Source of the DNA: Neorhizobium sp. NCHU2750
GTDB lineage: Bacteria; Pseudomonadota; Alphaproteobacteria; Rhizobiales; Rhizobiaceae
Length of the DNA stretch: 64,000 bases
Direction of reading: 5' to 3'
Assembly: GCF_003597675.1 (NCBI RefSeq)
Contig: NZ_CP030827.1
Coordinates: forward strand, 496,001 to 560,000
Numbering within the stretch: the stretch's first letter is position 1; each line of letters starts with the position of its first letter. The notes beneath the pieces were generated by a model, which saw nothing but the letters and a program-made list of their open reading frames with translations, made no database searches and was not told the origin of the DNA. Below are positions 35,924-45,725 of this stretch, piece after piece. Made by a program: the position numbers and the translations under genes.

Positions 35924-37024
35924 TCAGCAGATGACCGTTTCGGCGATCCGGATGCCGAAGCCTTCAAGCCCGACATAGTGGCGTTCGCTGCGGGTCAGGA
36001 GCTTGATCGAGGTGACGCCGAGATCTTTGAGGATCTGCGCGCCGAGCCCGATTTCCAGCCATTCGCTTTCGCGTGCCTGGGCTTCCGCATGAGCTTCCTG
36101 GCCCTGGCGCACCTTGCGGCCGGTATCCGTCTGGCCAACGCCGACCGAGCCCTCGCGCAGATAGATGATGACGCCGCGGCCTTCCTTCTCGATGACCTTC
36201 ATGTAGCGCTCGACGGAGCGCTCGGCACCGAACACGTCCTGTGCGACGTTTTCCAGATGCAGGCGGACCGGAATATCGACGCCATCGCGGATATCGCCGA
36301 AGATCACGGCGACATGCTGCATCGGGTCCCAGGGCAGCGAATAGGCGACAGCCTTGGCCTTGCCGTTCGCCGTGGCGACGTCGAAGGACGAAATCACCTC
36401 GATCAGCGTTTCCTTGCGCTGACGATAGGCGATCAGGTCGGCAACCGATACCTGTTTCAGGCCATGCTTGGCGGCAAACTCGGTAACCTGCTGGCCGCGC
36501 GTGACCGTACCGTCGTCATTGACGAGTTCGCAGATCACCCCGATCGGCGGCAGGTTGGCAAGCTTGCAGAGATCGACAGCGGCTTCCGTATGGCCGGAGC
36601 GCATCAGCACGCCGCCCTCGCGCGCGATCAGCGGGAAGATATGGCCTGGACGGACGAAGTCGGCCGGGCCGACATTCGGATTGGCGAGATTGCGAACCGT
36701 CAGCGTCCGGTCCTCGGCCGAAATGCCGGTCGTCGTGCCATGCTTGAAATCGACAGTCACGGTAAAGGCCGTCGTGTGGGCGCTGTCGTTCTCGGCCACC
36801 ATGGCATTGAGGTTCAGCCGCTTGGCCTCGCCGCGCGGCATCGGTGCGCAGACGATACCCGACGTGTGGCGCACGATGAAGGCCATCTTGTCGGGCGTGC
36901 AATGGACTGCGGCGACGATCAGGTCGCCCTCGTTCTCGCGGTCGTCATCATCGGTGACGACGACGATTTCGCCGGCTTCGAAGGCGCGGATGGCGTCGAC
37001 GACGCGTTTCTGATCGTATGCCAT
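35924..37024 (-). CDS. ribB: 3,4-dihydroxy-2-butanone-4-phosphate synthase with degenerate GTP cyclohydrolase II domain
   Basis: The N-terminal domain (about 1-205) makes the four-carbon riboflavin precursor from ribulose-5-phosphate and has TDDDDRENEGDLIVAA, the HTSGIVCAPM loop and RSGHTEAAVDL. The C-terminal half aligns with GTP cyclohydrolase II, but the zinc cysteines are gone: the segment reads RLHLENVAQDVFGAERSVER where active enzymes have C...GDVFGSxRCDC. It therefore cannot be a working cyclohydrolase and matches the RibBX type. It lies 10 bases downstream of aroC and is probably cotranscribed. Confidence 0.93.
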   Translation of the reverse strand: MAYDQKRVVDAIRAFEAGEIVVVTDDDDRENEGDLIVAAVHCTPDKMAFIVRHTSGIVCAPMPRGEAKRLNLNAMVAENDSAHTTAFTVTVDFKHGTTTGISAEDRTLTVRNLANPNVGPADFVRPGHIFPLIAREGGVLMRSGHTEAAVDLCKLANLPPIGVICELVNDDGTVTRGQQVTEFAAKHGLKQVSVADLIAYRQRKETLIEVISSFDVATANGKAKAVAYSLPWDPMQHVAVIFGDIRDGVDIPVRLHLENVAQDVFGAERSVERYMKVIEKEGRGVIIYLREGSVGVGQTDTGRKVRQGQEAHAEAQARESEWLEIGLGAQILKDLGVTSIKLLTRSERHYVGLEGFGIRIAETVIC

Positions 37025-37034
37025 GAAAGTATTC

Positions 37035-38147
37035 CTAGAGGTTCATATCGGCCGTCTGACGCCCGGTCTGGGCACGGTCTCGGAGGTAATGATCGGCGAT
37101 CGCGCATGCGACCATGGCTTCACCAATGGGGACTGCACGAATGCCCACGCACGGGTCGTGGCGGCCCTTGGTGCGGACATCGACATTGTGGCCGTCGGCA
37201 TCGATCGACCGCCGCTCGGTCAGGATCGAGGAGGTCGGCTTGATGGCGAAACGTGCAATGATCGCTTCGCCGGTGGAAATCCCGCCAAGGATGCCGCCGG
37301 CATGGTTGGACAGGAAGATCGGCTTTCCGTCATTGCCCATCCGCATCTCGTCGGCATTTTCCTCGCCGGTCAGTTCCGCCGAGGCAAAACCTTCGCCGAT
37401 CTCGACGCCCTTGACCGCATTGATCGACATCAGCAGCGAGGCGATATCCTGGTCGAGCTTGCCATAGATCGGTGCGCCAAGACCGGCGGGAACGCCTTCG
37501 GCAATGACTTCGACGACCGCGCCGATCGAGGACCCGGCCTTGCGGATGCCGTCGAGATACTCTTCCCAGACGGGAACCATAGCCGCATCCGGGCAGAAAA
37601 ACGGGTTCTGGTCGACCTGCGCCCAGTCCCAGTTGCTGCGGTTGATCTTGTGCTTGCCGATCTGCACCAGCGCGCCGCGAACCTTGACGCCGGGAACGAC
37701 GAGCCGGGCGATTCCGCCTGCCGCAACGCGCGCCGCCGTCTCGCGGGCCGAGGACCGTCCGCCGCCGCGATAGTCGCGGATCCCGTATTTGACGTCATAG
37801 GTATAGTCGGCATGTCCGGGGCGGTAGCTGCGGGCAATCTCGCCGTAATCCTTGGAGCGCTGGTCGGTATTCTCGATCAGCATCGAAATCGGCGTGCCGG
37901 TCGAGATCATCGTCTCGCCGTCCTCGTCGAACATCACGCCGGAAAGCACCTTGACGATATCGTCCTCGCGCCGCTGGGTGACGAAGCGAGACTGGCCGGG
38001 CTTGCGCTTGTCCATCCAGGCCTGAAGTTGCGCCAGTGTGAAGCGAAGGCCGGGAGGGCAGCCGTCGACGACGCAGCCGAGTGCAGGCCCATGGCTCTCG
38101 CCCCAGGTCGTAACGCGGAAAAGGTGACCGAACGTGTTGTGGGACAT
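37035..38147 (-). CDS. aroC: Chorismate synthase
   Basis: The 370-residue FMN-dependent enzyme converts EPSP to chorismate, the last common step of aromatic synthesis. The family signatures [44 protein letters not shown], and [17 protein letters not shown] are all present. I chose the ATG at 38145-38147 ([10 protein letters not shown]), the usual N-terminus. Confidence 0.97.
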   Translation of the reverse strand: MSHNTFGHLFRVTTWGESHGPALGCVVDGCPPGLRFTLAQLQAWMDKRKPGQSRFVTQRREDDIVKVLSGVMFDEDGETMISTGTPISMLIENTDQRSKDYGEIARSYRPGHADYTYDVKYGIRDYRGGGRSSARETAARVAAGGIARLVVPGVKVRGALVQIGKHKINRSNWDWAQVDQNPFFCPDAAMVPVWEEYLDGIRKAGSSIGAVVEVIAEGVPAGLGAPIYGKLDQDIASLLMSINAVKGVEIGEGFASAELTGEENADEMRMGNDGKPIFLSNHAGGILGGISTGEAIIARFAIKPTSSILTERRSIDADGHNVDVRTKGRHDPCVGIRAVPIGEAMVACAIADHYLRDRAQTGRQTADMNL

Positions 38148-38369
38148 CAATGCTGCCTGACTGCTGGTTCGCCGCAATCCCTGGAAATGGCGACGCACGG
38201 ATTTTGAGTGTCGCAGCGTCTTCGTGCACCATAGGTGGAATATGGCATCGCAGGCGTTGGGAACACCGTTTTTATGAGGGCTTTCATAGGCAAAAGGCCG
38301 CCTTCGGACAAGCTTTTCTTGCGCCCTTGCGGTACGGCGGCAGTGAACAGTCCGGTCAGTCGAACGCGA

Positions 38370-41300
38370 TCATGCTGCCGGCTGCTTCCAGCCCTTGCGG
38401 GCGGCCTCCGCCAGCTGCTCGAAGGGCAGCGGCCGGGCGAAGGCATAACCCTGCAAAACGTCGCAGCCCAGCTCGCGCAGCAGGCGCGCATGGTCGAAGG
38501 TCTCGACCCCTTCTGCCACCGTCTCGACGCCGAGCGAGCGGGCGATATCGACGATCGATCGCACCAACGCCCGCTCCTGGGGAGCCCCAAGGATAGGCTG
38601 CACGAGCTGCTTGTCGATCTTCAGTCGCTTCGGCCGCAGTTTGAGCAGGCTGACGATCGACGTGTGCCCGGTGCCGAAATCGTCGATTTCAACGTCGATG
38701 CCGAGTTCCTTGATCTTTTCCAGATTGTCGACGACGCTGGTGTCGCTGTCGTCGAGAAATATCGATTCCACCAGTTCGAAGGCGATCTCGCCGGGAGATA
38801 TCTGCAGGCCGCGCAGCATCTCGATCAGGTTCGTGTCGTGCAGTCGCTTGGCCGAGACATTGACCGAGACGCGGGGAATGACGATGCCCTGCGCCGTCCA
38901 GCGCATCTTGTCCTTCAGCGCCGTCTCCAGCACGATCTGGTCCAGTGTCGCCGAAACGTTGATATCGTCGGCGATCTTGAGGAAATGGTCGGGTGTCAGG
39001 ATGCCACGGCGCGGATGGTTCCAGCGGATCAGCGCCTCGACGCCGGTCAGGATATTGGTTTCGGCGCAGACCTGCGGCTGGTACCAGGCGACGAATTCGT
39101 GGTTGTCGATGGCGCTCAGAAGCTCGTCGGCCGTGCGCTTGTGGTCGATGATCTCGGCATGCAGGTTCTGGGTGAAGAACTCGCTGCGATTTCGTCCCAG
39201 CCCCTTGGCCCGGTAGAGGGCGAGGTCGGCATTGACGAGAATGCGGCGCGCATCGACATGGAAGCCATTGGCCTCCGCAATGCCGATGGAAACGCCGCAG
39301 CGACAGGAGAAGCCCTCGAAGTCGACCGGCAGACGGAAGTCGGAAATGATCCGTTCGGCAAGCCTGGCAAGCTCCGCCTGGCTTGAGCGGCCATGGACGA
39401 GAATGACGAACTCGTCGCCGCCGATGCGGGCCACCAGGTCGCCGTCCTCGACATTCTGCGTCAGGATGCGTGAGGCGTGCACGAGCATCGCATCGCCCGC
39501 GGCATGCCCCAGCGTGTCGTTGATCTGCTTGAAGCGATCGAGATCGAGATGCAGCAGCGCGAATTTCTGCCGCCCGCCCGCCCGGCTCAGCGCATCGAGT
39601 TCGAGGTCGAGCTTGCGACGGTTGGCAAGCAGGGTCAGCGGGTCGTGCAGCGCGTTGTGCTCGATCCGGCTCTTGGCAAGTTCCAGCTCGCTGTTCTTGG
39701 CATCCGCTTCGGTCTTTGCCTTTTGCAGTTCGACCGTCAGGATGGCATCCTTGGTGACGTCGAAGGCCAGGCCGATCAGCTTCTTCGAGCCGTCTTTGCT
39801 GATATGCAACTGTCCGACGGAGCGAATGTAGCGGGTCGAACCGTCCGGCTGCGGCACGCGCACCACCAGCGCCTCGCGCGTGTTTCCGCCAAGATAGGTT
39901 CTCGACGCATTGATCGCGATCGGCCGGTCTTCGGGTAGGATCAGGTTGAGCCAGCGCTCCTGGGTCATGATGCCGTTGGTGAACGGTACTCCGTAGAGCT
40001 GGCACATGCGGGCATCCCAGGTTTCCACTCCGAGTGCCGGCGAATATTCCCAGATGCCGCAGCCATAGGAGGCGAGCGCGAGATCCAGTCGGCTGGACAA
40101 TTCTTCGAGTTCCCGCTCGCGGTTGGACAACTCGTCCAGCGCCAGTTCAAGCTCCGCATTCTTGACGTCGGCATCCGTCTTGGCGTCGCGCAGGGTCTGC
40201 GCCATCAGCATGTCCGCGGTCGCATCCCAGACGATGCCGGTCATGCGCTGGCTGCCGTCGATATTCTCGTAGCGCGCGCCGGCCGATCTTAGGTGGCGGA
40301 CGGTGCCGTCGGACAAGGCAACCCGATATGTCTCGCTGCAGGGCTCGTAGAGCTGCGCCCAGCGCAGCAGGTGTGCTTCCGCCTTTGCCCGGTCCTCGGG
40401 CATCACGAGACCCAGCAGGTCCTTGAGTTTCTGCATCTCCTGGCGGGAACTGGCCCCATGCAGCGCCCTTGCGCGCCGGTCGAGAAACAGCTGCACACCA
40501 TCGCCGGCCACTTCCCATATGCCGATATTGGAAGCATCCATGGCAAGATTGAAGCGCTGGGACAGGTCGACGAGGTTTGCCTCGCGCATCTTGAGTTCGG
40601 CGATATTGCGATTGCGCTCCGACAGGAGCCCTGTCGCAACCAGGATCGGCCCGATCACGCCAAGAGCGCCGAGCGCCAGCAGAAGTCGAAAATTGCGCTG
40701 ATTGGAGGGTGTCACCTCCCAGCCATTTTTCGGCGCCATCGCCAGCTCCCAGCGGGATCCGGCTACATCGATCGTCTTCGTCAGCGCCGATTTTCCATCG
40801 ACGCCATCGTCGCCGAGAAAGGGCAGATATTCCGGCCTGGAGGCATCCCTGAGCGAAAAATTCGTCCAGCTCAGATCGGTCAGGTTCTCTTTCGGCCGGT
40901 CGCCGTCGAGCATCATTCCTGCGGCCCGCAGCAGGGCGGTCTTGTCGATGATCACGGCAAGCGCGTCACGGGTCGTGAGTGAACCGCCGTCTTCCGGCTT
41001 CATCGGAACGATGAGAGTGATGTGATTCTCCTGCGAGCCCGTCAGCAGGAACGGCTCGCTCATCCGCGCCGCCTTGCCGAGATCGGTGCGCAGGTGCTCG
41101 ATGTTGAACGGACTTGGTTCGCCGGGTTTCAGCAGCCCCGTCGGGGTCTGGATCTGCGAGATCTGAAGCCCCGGCGCGATGGCAACGGCAGAAAAATGCC
41201 CATGGCTCTCGAATATCAGGCCGATCAGCTGGCGCAGGTGATCCGGCGAAATATTCGTTTCGTGGAACAGCTCGTGAGCCAGGATCTCGGTATCCTTGAT

Positions 41301-41519
41301 GTCGCCTTTCAGATGCCACGCCAGCCTGTGCGACATGGAGGATGCGGTGTTTTCCACATTTTCCCGCAGTGCAGCCCGGCTCGCATCCGTATTGCGGCGG
41401 TCGAGATTGAAGGCGATTGCAACGATGCAAAGAGAGATTGAAAGGGCTATCAGCAGTGAGATCGGGTTGGGTGCAATGATACTCTGCCAGCTTAGGCGGT
41501 GCGGCGGCCTGAATTTCAC
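38370..41519 (-). CDS. Membrane-anchored PAS-GGDEF-EAL cyclic-di-GMP protein
   Basis: The 1049-residue protein has an N-terminal membrane helix (about 19-37), a periplasmic sensor region to about 280, and a second helix (about 283-305). Two PAS-like domains follow, each ending in a phrase such as GLAFDVTKDA, and then GGDEF (RIGGDEFVIL) and EAL (GVEALIRWNHP, EIDDFGTGHTS, ETVAEGVET) domains. Both active-site motifs look intact, so it could make or degrade cyclic di-GMP; no RxxD inhibitory site is seen. The start is GTG at 41517-41519 with a weak ribosome-binding site. Confidence 0.9.
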   Translation of the reverse strand: MKFRPPHRLSWQSIIAPNPISLLIALSISLCIVAIAFNLDRRNTDASRAALRENVENTASSMSHRLAWHLKGDIKDTEILAHELFHETNISPDHLRQLIGLIFESHGHFSAVAIAPGLQISQIQTPTGLLKPGEPSPFNIEHLRTDLGKAARMSEPFLLTGSQENHITLIVPMKPEDGGSLTTRDALAVIIDKTALLRAAGMMLDGDRPKENLTDLSWTNFSLRDASRPEYLPFLGDDGVDGKSALTKTIDVAGSRWELAMAPKNGWEVTPSNQRNFRLLLALGALGVIGPILVATGLLSERNRNIAELKMREANLVDLSQRFNLAMDASNIGIWEVAGDGVQLFLDRRARALHGASSRQEMQKLKDLLGLVMPEDRAKAEAHLLRWAQLYEPCSETYRVALSDGTVRHLRSAGARYENIDGSQRMTGIVWDATADMLMAQTLRDAKTDADVKNAELELALDELSNRERELEELSSRLDLALASYGCGIWEYSPALGVETWDARMCQLYGVPFTNGIMTQERWLNLILPEDRPIAINASRTYLGGNTREALVVRVPQPDGSTRYIRSVGQLHISKDGSKKLIGLAFDVTKDAILTVELQKAKTEADAKNSELELAKSRIEHNALHDPLTLLANRRKLDLELDALSRAGGRQKFALLHLDLDRFKQINDTLGHAAGDAMLVHASRILTQNVEDGDLVARIGGDEFVILVHGRSSQAELARLAERIISDFRLPVDFEGFSCRCGVSIGIAEANGFHVDARRILVNADLALYRAKGLGRNRSEFFTQNLHAEIIDHKRTADELLSAIDNHEFVAWYQPQVCAETNILTGVEALIRWNHPRRGILTPDHFLKIADDINVSATLDQIVLETALKDKMRWTAQGIVIPRVSVNVSAKRLHDTNLIEMLRGLQISPGEIAFELVESIFLDDSDTSVVDNLEKIKELGIDVEIDDFGTGHTSIVSLLKLRPKRLKIDKQLVQPILGAPQERALVRSIVDIARSLGVETVAEGVETFDHARLLRELGCDVLQGYAFARPLPFEQLAEAARKGWKQPAA

Positions 41520-41816
41520 TGTGTTGATGCCCGTCGTTAACTATCTTGAACGTCGAAATATTATGATTGTGTCGAGTTAATTTATCATTTCGCGAATTTC
41601 CGGACGTGGCCGCGCGGAAATCCATTGTTTAATACTATGTAAATCATGGCCTGTGCTGCATCGGAACAGGAAATTAAGGTATTGTATGAACATCCGTTAA
41701 TAATAAAGCCCTGATTTGAGCGTAAAATGCCACGATCGCGGGCAATTTTTGCCACATTCGCGGGGCCATATTTGCATCGAAACGAAACACACCGGACCTC
41801 GGCAAAGGCCTCTACA

Positions 41817-42074
41817 ATGCGCATGATCATCGCCACCCTGCTCGCAACCGCCAGCATCTTCTCCCCGCTCAACAGCTGGGCGCAGAGTGCCGACGTGGAA
41901 GCGACGATCAAGGCCGTTGACACCAAGGCGCTCTGCCTGACGCTCGACGACGGCAAGACCTACAAGGTTTCCGAGGAATTCAACTTCGAAGGCTTGAAGG
42001 CCGGCGTCAAGGTTCTGGTGTTCTACACCATGGTCGACGGAAGCCGCCTGGTCGACGATATCGAGATCGTCTGA
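41817..42074 (+). CDS. Small exported protein, DUF1344 type
   Basis: The 85-residue protein has a signal peptide (MRMIIATLLATASIFSP, cleavage after SWAQS) and a mature part of about 60 residues, ADVEATIKAVDTKALCLTLD...VDDIEIV. This resembles the small DUF1344 beta-barrel-like periplasmic proteins of Rhizobiales. Function is unknown. Upstream, 41520-41816 is an AT-richer promoter region shared with the divergent GGDEF-EAL gene. Confidence 0.78.
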   Translation: MRMIIATLLATASIFSPLNSWAQSADVEATIKAVDTKALCLTLDDGKTYKVSEEFNFEGLKAGVKVLVFYTMVDGSRLVDDIEIV

Positions 42075-42130
42075 CGCATGTCCCGGCTATTGGGATGGCC
42101 GGTGCTGTTTGCGCGAACGCGACGGCCCGT

Positions 42131-42718
42131 TCAGATCCAGCCTATAGTCCCGGCCTCTGTATCGATGCGTACGATCCGGTCCTGATGGATCGGCATGGTG
42201 GAGGCTTCTTCCTCATCGACATTGCCGACGATGCGGAAAAGCGAGCGCACCACCCCGCCATGGCTGACGGCGACCGTCGGTTCCTTCACGGAAGAAAGCC
42301 ATGCGCCGATCCGCCATGAGAGAATTTCATAGCTTTCTGCCTCCGCACCGGGCGGAATGAAGCTCCATTTGTTTTTGGAGCGCTCGCGCAACCGTTCGGG
42401 CTCGACCTTCTTGATCTCGGCCGTCGTATAGCCTTCCCAGTCGCCGAAGGAGAGCTCCTTCAGGCGGTCCTCGGTGCGGTATTCTTCAGGGGGAAGTCCC
42501 ATCGCCGCGCGCACCCGTTCCATCGTCTCGCGGGTGCGCCCGAGCGGGCTTGCAACGAAATCGAACCCCTCTGCGGGGCCGAGGAGGGCGCCGAGCGCCT
42601 CTCCGTTGCTGGTTGCCTGGCCGCGGCCGATCGCATTGATCGGAATATCGCGCTGGCCCTGCAGCCGGCCTTCTGCATTCCAGTCCGTCTGGCCGTGGCG
42701 GATCACATAGATGAGCAC
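42131..42718 (-). CDS. Histidine-phosphatase-family protein (phosphoglycerate-mutase-like)
   Basis: The 195-residue protein has the catalytic RHGQTDWN motif at residues 7-14 and the second histidine in VSHGGVVRSL. Such enzymes dephosphorylate small phosphoesters; whether this is a phosphatase or a mutase cannot be told. The start is GTG at 42716-42718 after AGGAAGG. It follows fabI by 15 bases in the same direction. Confidence 0.88.
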   Translation of the reverse strand: MLIYVIRHGQTDWNAEGRLQGQRDIPINAIGRGQATSNGEALGALLGPAEGFDFVASPLGRTRETMERVRAAMGLPPEEYRTEDRLKELSFGDWEGYTTAEIKKVEPERLRERSKNKWSFIPPGAEAESYEILSWRIGAWLSSVKEPTVAVSHGGVVRSLFRIVGNVDEEEASTMPIHQDRIVRIDTEAGTIGWI

Positions 42719-42733
42719 GGCAAGCCTTCCTGC

Positions 42734-43552
42734 TTAGTCCTTGATGACGGAAATGTCGGGAGCGTCGACGGCCTTCATGCCGATCGTGTGATACCCGCTA
42801 TCGGCGTGATGCACTTCGCCGGTCACCGAGCGCGACAGGTCGGACAGCATGTAAAGGCCGACATCACCAACCTCTTCGATGGTCACGGTACGACGCAGCG
42901 GCGCGTTATACTCGTTCCACTTGAGGATATAGCGGAAGTCGCCGATGCCGGACGCGGCAAGCGTCTTGATCGGGCCGGCCGAAATCGCGTTGACGCGGAT
43001 GTTCTTCGGGCCGAGGTCGACGGCGAGATATTTGACGCTCGCTTCGAGTGCTGCCTTGGCAACGCCCATGACGTTGTAGTTCGGCATCACCTTTTCCGCA
43101 CCGTAATAGGTCAGCGTGAGCATCGAACCGCCATCGGTCATCAGCTTTTCGGCGCGACGGGCAACCGAAGTGAAGGAGAAGACCGAGATCTGCATCGTCT
43201 TGGCGAAGTTTTCAGCCGAGGTGTCGACGTAACGGCCGGTCAGCTCGTCCTTGTCGGAAAAGCCGATGGCGTGAACGATGAAGTCGATCTTGCCCCAGTG
43301 CTTTTCGATGTTTTCGAAAACCTCGTCGATGGTTGATTCGTCGCTGACGTCGCAGTGACCGGCCATGAAGGCGCCGAGTTCGGCAGCCAGCGGCTCTACC
43401 CGCTTCTTCAGGGCGTCGCCCTGGTAGGTGAAGGCCACTTCACCGCCATTGTCGACGATGGCCTTGGCAATGCCCCATGCGATAGAGCGATTGTTCGCGA
43501 CGCCCATGATAAGCCCGCGCTTGCCTGCCATAAGGCCGGATGCCTGAACCAT
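42734..43552 (-). CDS. fabI: Enoyl-[acyl-carrier-protein] reductase (NADH)
   Basis: The 272-residue short-chain-dehydrogenase-fold enzyme reduces enoyl-ACP in fatty-acid elongation. GLIMGVANNRSIAWGIAKA is the NADH-binding start, AIGFSDKDELTGRYVDTS is family-typical, and YNVMGVAKA gives the Tyr-x6-Lys catalytic pair. A second fabI copy often exists in rhizobia, so essentiality is not implied. The phosphatase gene follows closely. Confidence 0.95.
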   Translation of the reverse strand: MVQASGLMAGKRGLIMGVANNRSIAWGIAKAIVDNGGEVAFTYQGDALKKRVEPLAAELGAFMAGHCDVSDESTIDEVFENIEKHWGKIDFIVHAIGFSDKDELTGRYVDTSAENFAKTMQISVFSFTSVARRAEKLMTDGGSMLTLTYYGAEKVMPNYNVMGVAKAALEASVKYLAVDLGPKNIRVNAISAGPIKTLAASGIGDFRYILKWNEYNAPLRRTVTIEEVGDVGLYMLSDLSRSVTGEVHHADSGYHTIGMKAVDAPDISVIKD

Positions 43553-43668
43553 TGTGTAATCCCTGACACGAAAAAATGAATGCTGCCTATGGCATAGGCC
43601 GCATCAGGGTTCAAGCTTCCGACAGATCATCAACTGTTAAGACCGCGTAACAAAGGGTGCGCGGCTGG

Positions 43669-43682
43669 GGATGACGTCATCC
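43669..43682. promoter_or_regulatory. 14-base perfect palindrome upstream of fabI
   Basis: GGATGACGTCATCC is self-complementary and sits about 120 bases before the fabI start, between it and the end of the dnaJ-like gene. It could be an operator or part of a transcript hairpin (flanking GCTGG and CCAGC can pair with a small bulge). No regulator can be named. Confidence 0.35.
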
Positions 43683-43714
43683 AGCCGTCATCTTTGCTTG
43701 GCCCAAACAGTCGA

Positions 43715-44884
43715 CTACAAGTAGAGCCCGTCGCGCATCAGCCGCATCAGGTCGGTCACCTTGGCGTCCGGCGTATCCACCAGCACGATCCGCAGTTCCA
43801 CCACCAGATCGCCGCGGCCGCCGGCATTGTCATGGAGGCCGAGCCCCTCGATCCTCACGGTCTTGTCGGAACCGGACCAACTGGGGATTTCGACCGTGCG
43901 GGGACCGGTCGGGGTCTCGACCCTGGCCTCGCCGCCGAGAACGGCGTCCTGGAGAGAGATCGGCAATATGGTGTGAATGTCGAACCCATGTACCGTGAAA
44001 CGGTCGTCCTGGGCGGCCTTGAGCGTCACCACCAGGTCGCCCTGCTTCAGGCTCGCAAACTTGGTTCCCTGACTGGCAAGCCGGATCTGCTGCCCGTCTG
44101 ATGCGCCCCGTTCGAGCGGCACGCGTACCTCGCGATCATCCGGAAGCTTCACCGTGACCGGCCTCAGGGCCAGGAATTCGGCAATGGTGATCCTTGCCTC
44201 GACCAGGAGATCAGGCGCCTTTTCCGGAACCGGTGCGGTTCCGCGCCAGCGCTTGACCAGGTTGCTGATCAGGTCGACCGCCATCATCGGCAGTGGCGAG
44301 CGGGCTTCCGCCGGGGCCTCGTCCTTGGGCGCAGCCTCGCCGCCCTTCTGCTCTGATGCAGCGTCCGGCTGATCCTTGGCATGGTCCTTGGCGCGCTCGC
44401 GCGCTTCCGGGCTGCCGCCGAAAATCCGCTCTATCGTGGCTTCCGGGCTCTCGCCCGGCTTCTTGCCGGCTTGCGGGCCCGCCTGGCCGCTTCCCGTCTG
44501 ACTGCTTCCCGTCTTGGCAGCGCCGCCCTTGGCCGCCTGGGCCTGCGGCTGCGCCTGGGTCTTGGCCGCCAGCGCGGCCTGTGCCTTCGCCAGTTCCTCC
44601 ATCACCTTTTCAGCCCTGGCCTTGGCCGCCTTGGCGCGCTCGGCATCCTCGCGCTGCTGCATGATCGTCTGGTGCATGTCGGCCGCACGGTCGTAGCGCT
44701 TGCGGCGCTCGGGATCCTTTAGCAGCTCATAGGCCTGCCCCACCTCGGCGAACCGGTCGGTCGCGTTCGGGTCGTCCCGGTTCTGGTCGGGATGGATCGT
44801 CTTGGCCTTGGTTCGCCAGGCCGCCTTTATTTCGTCCGCGTCGGCGTTCCGTTTGACGCCGAGAATGGAATAGGGATCGCGCAT
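43715..44884 (-). CDS. DnaJ-family co-chaperone without zinc finger (CbpA/DnaJ type II-like)
   Basis: The 389-residue protein has an N-terminal J domain (about 1-66) with the essential HPD in KTIHPDQNRDD. A low-complexity linker rich in Ala, Gln, Lys and Gly (about 70-215) follows, then a DnaJ C-terminal substrate-binding domain (about 235-385). The CxxCxGxG zinc repeats of classic DnaJ are absent. It would stimulate a DnaK partner. The ATG at 44882-44884 (MRDPYSILGVKRN) is the usual J-domain start. Confidence 0.9.
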   Translation of the reverse strand: MRDPYSILGVKRNADADEIKAAWRTKAKTIHPDQNRDDPNATDRFAEVGQAYELLKDPERRKRYDRAADMHQTIMQQREDAERAKAAKARAEKVMEELAKAQAALAAKTQAQPQAQAAKGGAAKTGSSQTGSGQAGPQAGKKPGESPEATIERIFGGSPEARERAKDHAKDQPDAASEQKGGEAAPKDEAPAEARSPLPMMAVDLISNLVKRWRGTAPVPEKAPDLLVEARITIAEFLALRPVTVKLPDDREVRVPLERGASDGQQIRLASQGTKFASLKQGDLVVTLKAAQDDRFTVHGFDIHTILPISLQDAVLGGEARVETPTGPRTVEIPSWSGSDKTVRIEGLGLHDNAGGRGDLVVELRIVLVDTPDAKVTDLMRLMRDGLYL

Positions 44885-45201
44885 TGTGAGACCACCGGTT
44901 ACGCTTCTTGCGGTGGGTACGGCAAAATCGCGCCCCCCCGATACTCGACACAATCACGGGCAACGCAGCGCCATCATGCGCCGCTCGCTGCTCCGATTTT
45001 TCTCGGATAGGGAGAGTAGGGGTGCAGTCCTGAATCAGTGGTTACAATCGGCCTGGGCGCCGAAGGCATAGTAAAGAGAGGGTAAATACGGTGTTTGCTT
45101 CGGGCACACATTGACGTGACCGCTGACGCCGTGGCGCTGACATGGCAATCCTGCCGGCCGATCAGGCAGGCGGGGTCAGGTGGGCCGGTGAAACGTTTGG
45201 G
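44885..45201. other. Intergenic region upstream of the dnaJ-like gene
   Basis: No convincing gene is present in this 317-base gap between two leftward genes. It must hold the dnaJ promoter. CCTGCC at 45150-45155 can pair with GGCAGG at 45165-45170, a possible weak terminator for the lipoprotein gene. Confidence 0.45.
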
Positions 45202-45633
45202 TCAGCCTTGCTTGTCGAAGGCAGTGAGCATCCAGTCGCCGCTGCCTGTCATGCAGGCCTGGCCGGCGAAGACCGCGATTCCCTCGTAGGAATGACGTGT
45301 GGTCCTGAAGGCGCGGCAGGTATGGCCCTGATCATTGTCTTCGCGGATCACGGAGACGACGCCGGCGCTGCCGGTGGCGGTATTGGCCCAGGGAAGGGGG
45401 GTATCGCCCATCTTGTTGAGATCGGCCGATGTCACGGCGTTGCGCACCGTCGCCTCGTCGGAAATGCTGGTGTCGGACTGCTGCTTGACCGGAATGGTGC
45501 CGGTGGAAATCGAGCGGTCCACCTTGTCGGTGCTGCCGAACATGTCGAGGCTGCTCGTGCATCCGCCGAGCGACAGCGCGAAAGTGGCGAGGCAAATTGC
45601 AGCGCCGCTCTTGCGGCACCAGCCCTTTGTCAT
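45202..45633 (-). CDS. RT0821/Lpp0805-type surface lipoprotein
   Basis: The 143-residue protein has a lipoprotein signal peptide ending in the lipobox LSLGGCTSS (lipidated Cys about residue 25). The C-terminal domain TATGSAGVVSVIREDNDQGHTCRAFRTTR...GQACMTGSGDWML resembles the RT0821/Lpp0805 surface-protein family of alphaproteobacteria. Function is unknown. The ATG at 45631-45633 is preferred over a GTG nine codons upstream. It is divergent from pdxH. Confidence 0.82.
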   Translation of the reverse strand: MTKGWCRKSGAAICLATFALSLGGCTSSLDMFGSTDKVDRSISTGTIPVKQQSDTSISDEATVRNAVTSADLNKMGDTPLPWANTATGSAGVVSVIREDNDQGHTCRAFRTTRHSYEGIAVFAGQACMTGSGDWMLTAFDKQG

Positions 45634-45725
45634 GTCGGTCCACTTTGATATCACTGTCACCCTAATGTCCTGTCCGGTGAATAGTCTCGGGCATGTTCGA
45701 GCAGATTGGGAGCATTTAAGTCAAT

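Noticed and set aside
41520..41816. CtrA-type TTAA-N7-TTAA sites in the AT-richer gap
   Set aside because: TTAA motifs occur but none with the exact seven-base spacing and a second full TTAA.
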